Part shown: piece by piece, positions 36,836 through 46,520 of the stretch
Position numbering within the stretch: the first letter of the stretch is position 1
Layout of the letters: each line of letters begins with the position of its first letter
Assembly: GCF_042676085.1 (NCBI RefSeq)
Contig: NZ_JBHTKH010000001.1
Location: 558,001 to 622,000 of the forward strand
Reading direction: 5' to 3'
Length of the DNA stretch: 64,000 nt
From: Terrabacter terrigena
GTDB lineage: Bacteria; Actinomycetota; Actinomycetes; Actinomycetales; Dermatophilaceae
The notes under the pieces: generated by a model
What the model was told of the DNA's origin: nothing
The model's input: only the letters and a program-made list of their open reading frames with translations
Databases searched by the model: none
Translations under genes and position numbers: made by a program

Positions 36836-38007
36836 GCGAGCCCACCAAGCAGACCGCCCCGTCCACCACGTCCTCAGCAGCCTCGGGGTCAGCCCCTGCG
36901 GCTGCCGAGAAGCAGGACCGGCGCCGCAGCCGGCGAGCCGGCACGACCGTCACGTCCGACGGCATCGGCGGCCTGGGCGCCCCGGCCCCCGACAGCTTCC
37001 TGTCGGTGCGTGACCTGCGCGTGCACTTCCCCACCGACGACGGCGTCGTGAGGTCGGTCGACGGCCTGTCCTTCGACCTCGCCCGCGGCAAGACCCTCGG
37101 CATCGTCGGCGAGTCAGGCTCCGGCAAGAGCGTGACCAGCATGTCGATCATGGGCCTGCACAAGCCCGGCACGGTGCGCATGACCGGCTCGATCCGCCTC
37201 GGCGGCGAGGAGCTCATCGGCGCCGGCAGCGAGAAGGTGCGGTCGCTGCGCGGCAAGCGCATGGCGATGATCTTCCAGGACCCCCTGTCGGCGATGCACC
37301 CCTTCTACACGGTGGGCCACCAGATCGTCGAGGCCTACAAGGTGCACCACCAGGTGAGCAACCAGGTCGCGCGCAAGCACGCGATCGACATGCTCGACCG
37401 CGTCGGCATCCCGCAGCCCAACACGCGCGTCGACGACTACCCGCACCAGTTCTCCGGCGGCATGCGCCAGCGCGCCATGATCGCGATGGCCCTCTCGTGC
37501 GACCCCGACCTGCTCATCGCCGACGAGCCGACCACGGCCCTCGACGTGACGGTGCAGGCCCAGATCCTCGACCTGATCCGCGACCTGCAGTCCGAGTTCA
37601 ACTCCGCGGTCATCATCATCACGCACGACCTCGGCGTCGTCGCCGAGCTCTCCGACGACATCATGGTCATGTACGCCGGTCGCGGCGTCGAGTACAGCAG
37701 CGCCGACGCGGTCTTCCGCGAGCCGCAGCACCCGTACACGTGGGGCCTGCTCAGCTCGATGCCCCGCCTCGACCGTGAGCGCACCGAGCGACTGCTCCCG
37801 ATCAAGGGCGCGCCACCCAGCCTGATCAACGTCCCGTCAGGCTGCCCGTTCCACCCGCGCTGCGCGTACGCCGACCGCACCGGCGGCCTGAGCCAGAGCG
37901 AGCGGCCCCCCTTCGCCGAGGGGATCAAGGGGCACTACTCCGCCTGCCACCTCTCCCAGGAGGACAAGCAGTCCATCTGGGAGAACGAGATCCGGCCGAC
38001 GCTGTGA
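36832..38007 (+). CDS. peptide ABC transporter ATP-binding protein (DppD/OppD family)
   Basis: This 391-residue ATPase has Walker A GESGSGKSVTSMS, Q-loop MAMIFQDPLSAMHP, the signature SGGMRQRAMIAMALS and Walker B LLIADEPTTALDVT. The C-terminal OppD/F extension carries cysteines (VPSGCPFHPRCAYAD, YSACHLSQ) that in related proteins hold an Fe-S cluster. About 50 disordered residues precede the ABC domain. It partners the DppF-type ATPase downstream. Confidence 0.93.
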
Positions 38008-38074
38008 CCACCCAACCCTCCATCCACGCCCCGTCCGGTCGCGCGCCACGCGATCTCAGCACAGGAGCCACATC

Positions 38075-39244
<1,170 letters not shown>

Positions 39245-39323
39245 GGCACGACCACCCCGCGGCAGACTGGTCGTGGGGGTTCCCGACGGGGAAGCAATCG
39301 ACGACGGCGTTGGTTGAAGGTCC

Positions 39324-40043
39324 ATGAAGGTCGAGATCTGGTCTGACATCGCCTGCCCGTGGTGCTACATCGGCAAGCGCCGCTTCGAGAAGGCGCTGGC
39401 CGCGTTCCCCCACCGCGACGACGTGGACGTGCACTGGCGCAGTTACCAGCTCGACCCGACGTTGCCCGACCACCACGACGGTGGTGAGCTCGACTACCTC
39501 GTCGAGCGCAAGGGCATGTCCCGTGCCCAGGTCAGCCAGATGTTCGACCAGGTGACCGCCATCGCCGCCGACGAGGGCCTCGCCTACGACTTCGACTCGG
39601 TCGTCGTCGCCAACAGCTTCGCGGGTCACGAGCTGCTGCACCTGGCCGAGGCCCGCGGTGTCGACGACGTCGTCAAGGAGGCGCTCCTCTCGGCGCACTT
39701 CGAGCACGGTGAGGACATCGGCGACCGCGAGGTGCTGGTGCACATCGGCGTCGAGGCGGGCCTGGATGCCGACGAGGTGGTGCGCGACCTCGAGAGCCAC
39801 ACGTGGCGCAAGGACGTCGTCGCCGACATCACGGCAGCGCAGCAGCTCGGCATCCGCGGCGTCCCCTTCTTCGTGCTCGACGAGAAGTACGGCGTCTCCG
39901 GCGCCCAGCCCACCGAGCTCTTCGCGCAGGCGCTCGAGCAGGCCTGGCGTGAGTCGCACCCCCTGGTCATGCTCCAGCCGGCCGCGAGCGGCGTCGCTCT
40001 CGACGCGACGGACGCCGCGGCCTGCGGCCCCACCGGCTGCTGA
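39324..40043 (+). CDS. DsbA family oxidoreductase (FrnE-like)
   Basis: This 239-residue cytoplasmic thioredoxin-fold protein has the CPWC active site (SDIACPWCYIGKRRFEKAL) and the helical insertion typical of FrnE/DsbA-like polyketide-type oxidoreductases. The cis-proline loop GIRGVPFFVLDEKYGVSGAQ is present. FrnE of Deinococcus has disulfide oxidoreductase activity linked to oxidative stress. No signal peptide is present. It is separated from the ABC operon by 79 nt and may be a separate transcript. Confidence 0.88.
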   Translation: MKVEIWSDIACPWCYIGKRRFEKALAAFPHRDDVDVHWRSYQLDPTLPDHHDGGELDYLVERKGMSRAQVSQMFDQVTAIAADEGLAYDFDSVVVANSFAGHELLHLAEARGVDDVVKEALLSAHFEHGEDIGDREVLVHIGVEAGLDADEVVRDLESHTWRKDVVADITAAQQLGIRGVPFFVLDEKYGVSGAQPTELFAQALEQAWRESHPLVMLQPAASGVALDATDAAACGPTGC

Positions 40044-40092
40044 GCCGAGTGGCGCCACGGGGCTGACGCGGGGGGCGGGCGGCCCCGACGCG

Positions 40093-40692
40093 TCAGGTGC
40101 TCACCCTGCCGACGGCGGCGAGCAACGCGGCATACGACGCAACGAGGGCGCGCCGTTCGGCCGCGAGCAGGGGGTCGTCGAGCGCACACCCGGCGCGCAC
40201 CCAGCGGTCGGACAGGTCCATCGCCTCCACGCGGCGCTCTGCAGCGGGCCGCACGCGAGCAGGCTCTGCGGCATACACGTAGGTGTAGAGGTCCACCAGC
40301 GCGCCCACGAGCTGGTCGGTCGTGACGGCCCCGTCGTGCTGGTGCTCGCGATGCACGCGCCACCACTCGACCTCGAGGGCGGCCGCGCGACCCGGGTCGA
40401 GGTCGAGGTCGCTGGTGCTCTCGACGAGGGCGTAGAAGTCGCGCATGAGCGCCCGCGCCCGGACGGGGTCGTTGTCGGGGAACGGCGCCCACGCCTGGTT
40501 GGCACGCAGCACCAGCCACGCGCCGCGCAGCGTGTCGCGACGGTTCATGCCGAAGCCGGCCGCAACCATGCCGACCGACGCCCGCAGGAACGTCAGCCAG
40601 TCGTGCCGGTAGTAGGCGGCCCAGGCGTCGGTCTCGCGCTGCCCGACCTCGACCGCGTCGAAGGACCGTGGTCCGTGCCCGCGTGATCCCAT
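40093..40692 (-). CDS. conserved hypothetical protein, 199 residues
   Basis: A soluble, mostly helical protein with conserved aromatic and charged residues (AWAAYYRHDWLTFLRASVGM, RRDTLRGAWLVLRANQAWAP, WWRVHREHQHD). I recall a similar family in actinobacteria but no function. It converges on the DsbA-like gene and diverges from the DUF5995 gene. No catalytic motif stands out. Confidence 0.65.
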   Translation of the reverse strand: MGSRGHGPRSFDAVEVGQRETDAWAAYYRHDWLTFLRASVGMVAAGFGMNRRDTLRGAWLVLRANQAWAPFPDNDPVRARALMRDFYALVESTSDLDLDPGRAAALEVEWWRVHREHQHDGAVTTDQLVGALVDLYTYVYAAEPARVRPAAERRVEAMDLSDRWVRAGCALDDPLLAAERRALVASYAALLAAVGRVST

Positions 40693-40813
40693 CCGGTCTC
40701 CTCACCACCGGGCGGCCCCCACTCCGGTGGCTGTGGCGCACCGAATCCCCTGACGCCGTTCGACTCTCGTTCCAGACTAGGGACAGGAGCCGACCCGGGT
40801 GAGGAGAACGCGG

Positions 40814-41572
40814 ATGACCGAGGCACCGGGCGAGCGGAGCATCAGTGACGTCGTCGACCGGATGTCCCGGCTGCTCGACGGGCTGCCGCCGCAGCTCGCG
40901 GCGCGCAGGGTCTTCCTGGCCACCTACCTGCGCACCACGCAGGCGGTCTCGAAGGCCATCGACGGCGCCTCCTTCGAGGACCCCGGGTGGGTCGCGGCCT
41001 GGGACGTCGTCTTCGCGGACCTCTATCTCGATGCCCTCGAGGCCGACCTGGCCCCGGACGGGCGGCCACCCCGACCGTGGGCCCTCGCCTTCGCGGCGCC
41101 CTCCGACCTCCCACCGCTGCGCCAGGTGCTGCTCGGGATCAACGCCCACATCAACTACGACCTCCCCCAGGCCCTGCTCGGCGTGATCACCGACGCGGAC
41201 TTCGCCGACCCGGTCCTGCTGGACCGACGGCGCCGCGACCACGCGAGGATCGACGGCGTGCTCGCCGGCCGGGTCGCGGCCGAGGACGACGAGCTCTCGG
41301 CGCAGTCGGCCAAACGTCCACTCGATCGTGTGCTCACCCCGCTCAACCGCCGGGCGTCGGCGCGGTTCCTGCGAGAGGCGCGAAACAAGGTGTGGCACAA
41401 CACGATCGAGCTCCAGCACGCCCGACTCGCCGGCCCCGACGCGTATGCCGTCCGGCTCGCCGAGCTCGAGCTACTCAGTGCCGCGCGCATCGCCGACCTG
41501 CTGGCGCCCGGACAGGTGCTGCTGCGGCTCGCGGTCGCCGGGTTCGGGGTGGTCCTGCCGCCGGTGGCCTGA
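40814..41572 (+). CDS. DUF5995 family protein
   Basis: This 252-residue soluble protein has the DUF5995 hallmark GINAHINYDLPQALLGV at about residue 105 and helical segments throughout. DUF5995 is not functionally characterised to my knowledge. The ATG at 40814 is chosen because GAGGAG lies 7 nt upstream; a GTG at 40799 is possible. It sits 125 nt before the alpha/beta hydrolase gene and may share its transcript. Confidence 0.8.
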   Translation: MTEAPGERSISDVVDRMSRLLDGLPPQLAARRVFLATYLRTTQAVSKAIDGASFEDPGWVAAWDVVFADLYLDALEADLAPDGRPPRPWALAFAAPSDLPPLRQVLLGINAHINYDLPQALLGVITDADFADPVLLDRRRRDHARIDGVLAGRVAAEDDELSAQSAKRPLDRVLTPLNRRASARFLREARNKVWHNTIELQHARLAGPDAYAVRLAELELLSAARIADLLAPGQVLLRLAVAGFGVVLPPVA

Positions 41573-41697
41573 GCGCCCCGCAGAGGGCACGAGCCGGGGC
41601 GTGGTGGCGGACGGTGCACCATGTTCGATTCGGGTCATGTCGACCGCCCTGCGGCGTTAACCTCGAAGCAGGGGGTTCGCGGACGCGAGGGGGTGTC

Positions 41698-42576
41698 GTG
41701 AGCGTGCTACAGCCGCAGGTGATCTCATTGCACGGACATGCCCTGTCGTTCGTCGACGGCGGGGCCGGTGAGACGGTCCTCTTCGTCCACGGTCTGCTCG
41801 GGTCGCACTCGAGCTGGGCGCATCTGGTCGACCGTCTCGACGACCGGCAACGCGTGGTCGTGCCCGACCTCTTCGGCCACGGCGCCTCGGCCAACACGAA
41901 CGGCGACTACTCGCTCGCGACGCACGCCGCGACCCTGCGCGACCTCATCGACCGCCTCGGCATCGACCGGGTGACGCTGGTCGGGCACTCGCTCGGCGGC
42001 GGCATCTCGCTCGAGTTCTGCTACCTCTTCCCGGAGCGCGTCGAGCGCCTGGTGCTCGTCGGCAGCGGCGGGCTCGGCAGGGAGGTCAACCCGGCGCTCC
42101 GGGCCGCGACGCTGCCCGGCGCCGAGTGGGTTCTGCCGGCCCTCGCCTCGGGGTGGGTGCGTGGTCGCGTGGAAACCATCGGTCGCACGATGGCGCGCGC
42201 CGGCTGGCGGGCGAGCCATGACGTGCGAGCCGCCTGGGCCGGCTTCGCCAGGCTCAGCGACGCGGAGAGCCGCCGAGCCTTCCTCACGACCACACGGGCG
42301 GTCGTGGACGCCCGGGGCCAGAGCGTGACGGCCCGCGAGTACCTGCCCGACCTCGTCGGCCTGCCGGTGCTCGTCGTCTGGGGCACGAACGACACGGTCA
42401 TCCCGTCGCGGCATGCCGCCCGGGCCAAGGAGGCCATTCCCGGCTGCAGGGTCGAGATGTTCGAGGGTGCCGGTCACTTCCCGCACCTCGACGACCCCGA
42501 ACGGTTCGCAGAGCTCCTGCGCGACTTCATCGCGACCACGGGGCGCGGCCCAGACCTGAGCGAGTCTGCGAGCTGA
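41698..42576 (+). CDS. alpha/beta hydrolase
   Basis: This 292-residue hydrolase has a nucleophile elbow GHSLGGGISLEF near residue 100, the oxyanion segment VLFVHGLLGSHSSWAH, the acid in WGTNDTVIPSRHA and the histidine in EGAGHFPHLDDPERF. The catalytic triad is therefore complete. The substrate is unknown; esterase or C-C hydrolase functions are equally plausible. A TAACCT at 41658-41663 may be a -10 for a transcript with a 30-nt leader. Confidence 0.85.
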   Translation: MSVLQPQVISLHGHALSFVDGGAGETVLFVHGLLGSHSSWAHLVDRLDDRQRVVVPDLFGHGASANTNGDYSLATHAATLRDLIDRLGIDRVTLVGHSLGGGISLEFCYLFPERVERLVLVGSGGLGREVNPALRAATLPGAEWVLPALASGWVRGRVETIGRTMARAGWRASHDVRAAWAGFARLSDAESRRAFLTTTRAVVDARGQSVTAREYLPDLVGLPVLVVWGTNDTVIPSRHAARAKEAIPGCRVEMFEGAGHFPHLDDPERFAELLRDFIATTGRGPDLSESAS

Positions 42577-42600
42577 GGGCTGTCGTCAGCACCGTTGCGG

Positions 42601-43767
42601 TTAGGACGTTCTCGGCTCCCGTGCTTGGTCGACGATGACGTCACGCAGTCGCTCGAGACCCACCGAACGAGCCCCCGCCAGCTGCGGGCGCAGGCCGAGG
42701 CCGGCGGGCACCACCGGCACCGCACGCGGCAGCTGGGCGGCCTGGCGCGACAGCTCCTCGACGAACGCGGCCTCGCCTCCCCACGCCCCGCCCACGACGA
42801 CCACCTCGGGGTCGCTGAGCGCGACGGCGGCGGCCAGGACTCCGCAGACCGCGGCACCCAGGGCGGCGAGCGTCACCTGGTCGGCCGAGCGCACGCGCTC
42901 GACGTCGATCGCGGTGGAGCCCGCTCGACGCAGGCCCAGCCGCGCGAACACCTCGGTCAGGGGCATCGCCCGGCCACCGGGACCCGACGTGACGAGGTGG
43001 GCGATCTCGCCGGCGAGGCCCGAGTGGCCGCGGCGCACGTCGCCGTCGGCGACGACCGCGCAGCCGAGCCCCTCGTCGAGGTAGAGGTAGACGAAGTCGT
43101 GCCTCCCGCCGGTGGGACCGGCCGCTCCGGACGCCTGCTCCGCGCGGGCCGCCCAGTTCACGTCGTTGTCGACAAGCACCGGCCCGTCCACCGTCTCGCC
43201 GAGCAGCGACGCCGGATCGAGGTCGCCGACGAGGAAGGGCGAGTCGGGGAGGTGCACGAGGCGACCGGTCGCCCGGTCGACGGGGTCGGCGACGCTGACG
43301 GTGGCGAGGCGCAACGGAGCAACCGGAGCCACCGGTGCAACCGGAGCAACCGGAGCAACCGGAGCAACCGGAGCAACCGAGGCGACCGCATCGGTCACCG
43401 CGCGGGTCACCCCGCCCACGCCGCCGTCGAGCGCGACCTCTGCCGTGCCGGTCACGTCACCGAAGGCGTCCACGGTCTCGGCGACGACTCCTCGTGGCGT
43501 GATGCTGACGACGAGGGCAGCCCCGCAGGCCGGCGTGAGCGTGTAGTACGAGCCGGCCCGCCCGCGCCCCTGGCTGCGCTCCCCCGTGTCGACGACGACG
43601 CCGGCGTCCTCCAGCCGGCGGAACGCCTCTGAGATCGTCGGCTTGGAGATGCCGGTCAGCGCGGCGACCTCGGCGCGGGTGAGCCTCCGCCGGGCCATCA
43701 GGGCGCGCAGCACGTGCTCGTCGGTGAGCGACCTCAGCAGCTCGAGGCTAGGTTTGGCGGACGACAT
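42601..43767 (-). CDS. ROK family transcriptional repressor
   Basis: This 388-residue protein has an N-terminal winged helix (TRAEVAALTGISKPTISEAF) and a ROK sugar-kinase-like domain (VLVDNDVNWAARAEQASGAA). The zinc-binding CxCG motif usually found after the GH in the ROK domain is absent (RRGHSGLAGEIAHLVTSGPG). A run of seven VAP units breaks the domain near residue 125. It should respond to a sugar or its phosphate and control the divergent DUF1479 gene. TAGAGT lies 6 nt before its ATG, indicating a leaderless transcript. Confidence 0.85.
   Translation of the reverse strand: MSSAKPSLELLRSLTDEHVLRALMARRRLTRAEVAALTGISKPTISEAFRRLEDAGVVVDTGERSQGRGRAGSYYTLTPACGAALVVSITPRGVVAETVDAFGDVTGTAEVALDGGVGGVTRAVTDAVASVAPVAPVAPVAPVAPVAPVAPLRLATVSVADPVDRATGRLVHLPDSPFLVGDLDPASLLGETVDGPVLVDNDVNWAARAEQASGAAGPTGGRHDFVYLYLDEGLGCAVVADGDVRRGHSGLAGEIAHLVTSGPGGRAMPLTEVFARLGLRRAGSTAIDVERVRSADQVTLAALGAAVCGVLAAAVALSDPEVVVVGGAWGGEAAFVEELSRQAAQLPRAVPVVPAGLGLRPQLAGARSVGLERLRDVIVDQAREPRTS
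43315..43380 (-). repeat. 9-bp tandem repeat coding (VAP)7
   Basis: The unit GGAGCAACC (plus-strand reading) repeats about seven times with slight variation at the start of the array, encoding seven VAP triplets inside the ROK gene. Every unit is in frame, so copy-number change would not inactivate the protein. Confidence 0.85.
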
Positions 43768-43779
43768 GCCCCCACTCTA

Positions 43780-43848
43780 GTTAGGACTCTTGCCCAAATG
43801 GCCTCCACACGCTACCGTCCTTGTTCGTAAGGAGTCCTCACCAAAGGA
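43780..43848 (+). promoter_or_regulatory. promoter and two ROK-type operator-like sites before the DUF1479 gene
   Basis: Two related 22-bp sequences, starting GTTAGGACTCTTGCCCAAATG at 43780 and GTAAGGAGTCCTCACCAAAG at 43827, agree at 15 of 22 positions. They flank a promoter with TTGCCC (43790-43795), a 17-nt spacer and TACCGT (43813-43818). The first site overlaps the -35, and the second lies just past the start site. This fits repression by the divergent ROK protein. Confidence 0.6.
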
Positions 43849-43854
43849 AGCGCC

Positions 43855-45147
43855 ATGACCGCCACACCCGCCAGACCGACCGTCACCACCCTCCCGCACT
43901 GGGAGACCGCGCCGGACGACCTGCCCCGCGCCGTGCGAGAGGTCAAGCAGGCCATCCGCGCCCGCATCGAGGCCTCCGGCCGCACGGTGGAGGAGGTCTT
44001 CTCCGTCGTCGAGCAGAAGGTCGCCGAGCGCGTCTCCGAGATCCGGGCGGCGAAGGAGCGCGGCGAGGACGTCTGGCCGGTCATCGACTACGCCGACATC
44101 GCCGACGGCACCGTGACGCCCGAGCAGGTCGCCACGCTGCAGCGCCGGGGCTGCCTCGTCGTGCGTGGCCACTTCCCGCGCGAGCAGGCACTCGGCTGGG
44201 ACGCCGGCATCGTCGACTACGTCGAGGCCAACGGGTTCTTCGACAGCTACCGCGGCCCGGGCGACGACTTCTTCGGCAGCGTGGGCTCCAAGCCCGAGAT
44301 CTACCCCATCTACTGGTCACCCGCCCAGATGGAGGCCCGCCAGAGCGAACGCATGGCGACGGTGCAGTCCTTCCTCAACCACCAGTGGAAGCACGAGTCC
44401 GAGGGCACGACCTGGTTCGACCCCGAGCGCGACTCCCTCTACCCCGACCGCATCCGCCGCCGGCCGCCGGGCGCCGACTCGAACGGCTTGGGCGCCCACT
44501 GCGACCCGGGCACCCTCGACCTCTGGATGACCCAGGGCTACCAGCAGGCGTTCCGTCACCTCTTCGACGGCAGCGTCGAGGCGTACGACCCGTGGGACGC
44601 GGCCCACCGAACCGCAGGGTCGCAGTACCCCGGCACGACGATGTGCTCGGCGTTCCGCACCTTCCAGGGGTGGACCGCCCTGTCCGACATGGCGCACGAC
44701 CAGGGCGTGCTGCACACCGTGCCGATCCCCGAGGCGATGGCGTACCTCATGCTCCGCCCGCTCCTCGACGACGTCGCCGACGACGACATGTGCGGCGTCA
44801 CGACCAACCAGGTCTTCCCGGCCAGCGAGAAGTGGCACCCGCTCCTGCTCGAGGCGCTCAGCGGCATCCCCGACGTCAGCGCGGGCGACTCCGTCTGGTG
44901 GCACTGCGACATGATCCACAGCGTCGCGCCCGTGCAGGACCAGCAGGGGTGGGGCAACGTGATGTACATCCCCGCGGCCCCGTGGTGCGAGCGCAACGAG
45001 CGGTATGCCGCCGAGGTGCGTGAGGCGTTCCTCAGCGGTTCCAGCCCGAGCGACTTCCCCGAGGAGCACTACGAGCGCAGCTGGCCCGACCGGTTCACGG
45101 CCGACCAGCTCAACGACACCGGCCGTCGCGGCCTCGGCCTCGACTGA
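43855..45147 (+). CDS. DUF1479 family (YbiU-like) putative Fe/2-oxoglutarate oxygenase
   Basis: This 430-residue protein is of the DUF1479/YbiU type, which has a double-stranded beta-helix fold like Fe(II)/2-oxoglutarate oxygenases. Candidate metal ligands are His and Asp in LGAHCDPGTLDLWM and the later His in CDMIHSVAPV. PHWETAPDDLPRAVREVK at the start and CLVVRGHFPREQA are also family features. The reaction and substrate are unknown; regulation by a ROK repressor suggests a sugar-related role. An AAAGGAAG site precedes the ATG. Confidence 0.85.
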   Translation: MTATPARPTVTTLPHWETAPDDLPRAVREVKQAIRARIEASGRTVEEVFSVVEQKVAERVSEIRAAKERGEDVWPVIDYADIADGTVTPEQVATLQRRGCLVVRGHFPREQALGWDAGIVDYVEANGFFDSYRGPGDDFFGSVGSKPEIYPIYWSPAQMEARQSERMATVQSFLNHQWKHESEGTTWFDPERDSLYPDRIRRRPPGADSNGLGAHCDPGTLDLWMTQGYQQAFRHLFDGSVEAYDPWDAAHRTAGSQYPGTTMCSAFRTFQGWTALSDMAHDQGVLHTVPIPEAMAYLMLRPLLDDVADDDMCGVTTNQVFPASEKWHPLLLEALSGIPDVSAGDSVWWHCDMIHSVAPVQDQQGWGNVMYIPAAPWCERNERYAAEVREAFLSGSSPSDFPEEHYERSWPDRFTADQLNDTGRRGLGLD

Positions 45148-45183
45148 CGGGTCCCCCTGTGTCGCAGTCGGACTGACCCGTCA
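45145..45183. terminator. terminator between DUF1479 and ArsC-family genes
   Basis: TGACGGGTC (45145-45153) and GACCCGTCA (45175-45183) form a 9-bp stem around a 21-nt loop between convergent genes. The left arm includes the DUF1479 stop codon. Confidence 0.6.
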
Positions 45184-45197
45184 TAGACGGCGGCGGC

Positions 45198-45557
45198 TCA
45201 GTCCGCGAGGAAGGCGGCGACCCGGTCCTTGGGACGCCCGATGATGGCCCGGTCGCCCTTGACCAGGACGGGTCGCTGCATGAGCCGCGGGTGCTCGGCG
45301 AGCACGGCAATGACCTGCTCGCGCGTCGCGACGTCGGCATCGGTGAGACCGAGCTCGGTGAAGTGGGGGTCGCGGCGCACGAGGTCGCTGGGCGAGTCCT
45401 CGAGCTTGTCGAGCAGCGCACCGAGGGCCGCCGCGTCGAGAGGCTGGCGCAGGTAGTCGACGACCTCGGCCTGCACGCGCGCCTCGTCGATGCGCTCCAT
45501 CGCCGCCCGCGAGGTCGAACAGCGGTTGTTGTGCAGGATCGTCAGGTCGTCGCTCAT
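45198..45557 (-). CDS. ArsC family protein (arsenate reductase-like)
   Basis: This 119-residue thioredoxin-fold protein has the ArsC active site ILHNNRCSTSRAAME with a single catalytic Cys and Arg, RDPHFTELGL in mid-protein, and the substrate-binding RPVLVKGDRAIIGRPKDRV. The ArsC family includes glutaredoxin-dependent arsenate reductases and Spx-like regulators; the CxTS pattern here favours ArsC. No other arsenic genes are near, so a general redox role is as likely as arsenate reduction. Confidence 0.82.
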   Translation of the reverse strand: MSDDLTILHNNRCSTSRAAMERIDEARVQAEVVDYLRQPLDAAALGALLDKLEDSPSDLVRRDPHFTELGLTDADVATREQVIAVLAEHPRLMQRPVLVKGDRAIIGRPKDRVAAFLAD

Positions 45558-45704
45558 GAGCCCGACCCTAGTGGCCGGTCCGGGAAGGTGGACCGCGGCT
45601 GCGCGAACCGGGGTTCGCCCCGTGTCCGAGGGCGACCCGGGGCGCACACTGGGAGCAGGCGGTTCCGACCCCTGCGGGGCCGGACGAGCTGTGCAGGAGG
45701 CACC

Positions 45705-46505
45705 GTGGCCGGTAGGGCGATCGTCGGGCTGGTCCTGGGCCTCGTCGTGGGCCTCAGCGGCTGCACCGGGTCGCCGGGAGGCGGCGCCGACGACACCGGC
45801 GCCCGACCCGATGGCTCGGTCGCCGCGACCGGCGGTGCAGGGGTGCCCGCCGTTCCCCGGACTGCTCCCCCGAGCGAGGTTGTCCCCGAGTCGCCGCACC
45901 TGCTCACTCGCGACGCCTACGCCTTCCGCACCGCGAGCGCCCTGCGGAGCGGAGCCACCTATCGCCTCCGCATGCCGGGCAACCTCACCCCGGCGGCACC
46001 CCGCTCCGGGCTGGCGGTGGAGCTCACGCCCACCGGCGCGACGTGGTGGCTCTTCGAGCAGGGCATCGTGGTGCAGGCGCCGAGCTTCGTGAAGGAGGAC
46101 GCCGGCATCCGCGTGATGGAACCCGACGGGCTGCCGTACGGCCCCTGCCAGGCGCAGTCGAGCGCGCCACCGGAACCCGGGCCGAGTCCCGCCGACCTCG
46201 CTCGCGAGATCCTCTCGAGGTATCCGTTCACCGTGATCGACCCGATCACCCCGACGACCCGCTTCGGCGGGTCCGGCGTGCACCTCACGGCGCAGCTCGA
46301 CGACCCGGACGCGAGCCTCTGCGACAACGGCGGCGTCATGACCTACCGGCCCATGGCGGCCCAGCACCAGCGCGTCGAGCTGTGGGTCGTCGTCGTCCAC
46401 GGCGAACGGGTCGTCGTCGAGCGGTCCTGGTTCCCCGACACCAGCCAGAAGGTCCTGGCAGCCCAGCAGCGCACGCTCGACTCGCTCCGCCTGGTGCCCG
46501 CCTGA
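45705..46505 (+). CDS. hypothetical lipoprotein
   Basis: This 266-residue protein starts VAGRAIVGLVLGLVVGLSGC, a lipoprotein signal with lipobox LSGC. An Asp/Gly/Pro-rich linker and a globular part follow (LRSGATYRLRMPGNLTPAAP; WWLFEQGIVVQAPSFVKEDA). No enzymatic motif is seen. A CAGGAGG ribosome site lies 4 nt before the GTG. It is divergent from the ArsC-family gene and convergent with the DinB gene. Confidence 0.75.
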   Translation: MAGRAIVGLVLGLVVGLSGCTGSPGGGADDTGARPDGSVAATGGAGVPAVPRTAPPSEVVPESPHLLTRDAYAFRTASALRSGATYRLRMPGNLTPAAPRSGLAVELTPTGATWWLFEQGIVVQAPSFVKEDAGIRVMEPDGLPYGPCQAQSSAPPEPGPSPADLAREILSRYPFTVIDPITPTTRFGGSGVHLTAQLDDPDASLCDNGGVMTYRPMAAQHQRVELWVVVVHGERVVVERSWFPDTSQKVLAAQQRTLDSLRLVPA

Positions 46506-46520
46506 CGGCAAGCTCGCTCG

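Noticed and set aside
43315..43380. Short repeat array as a CRISPR
   Set aside because: The 9-bp units are contiguous without unique spacers and are translated in frame inside the ROK gene.
45198..45557. An arsenic resistance operon
   Set aside because: Only an ArsC-family gene is present; no arsenite pump, ArsR regulator or other ars gene is near.
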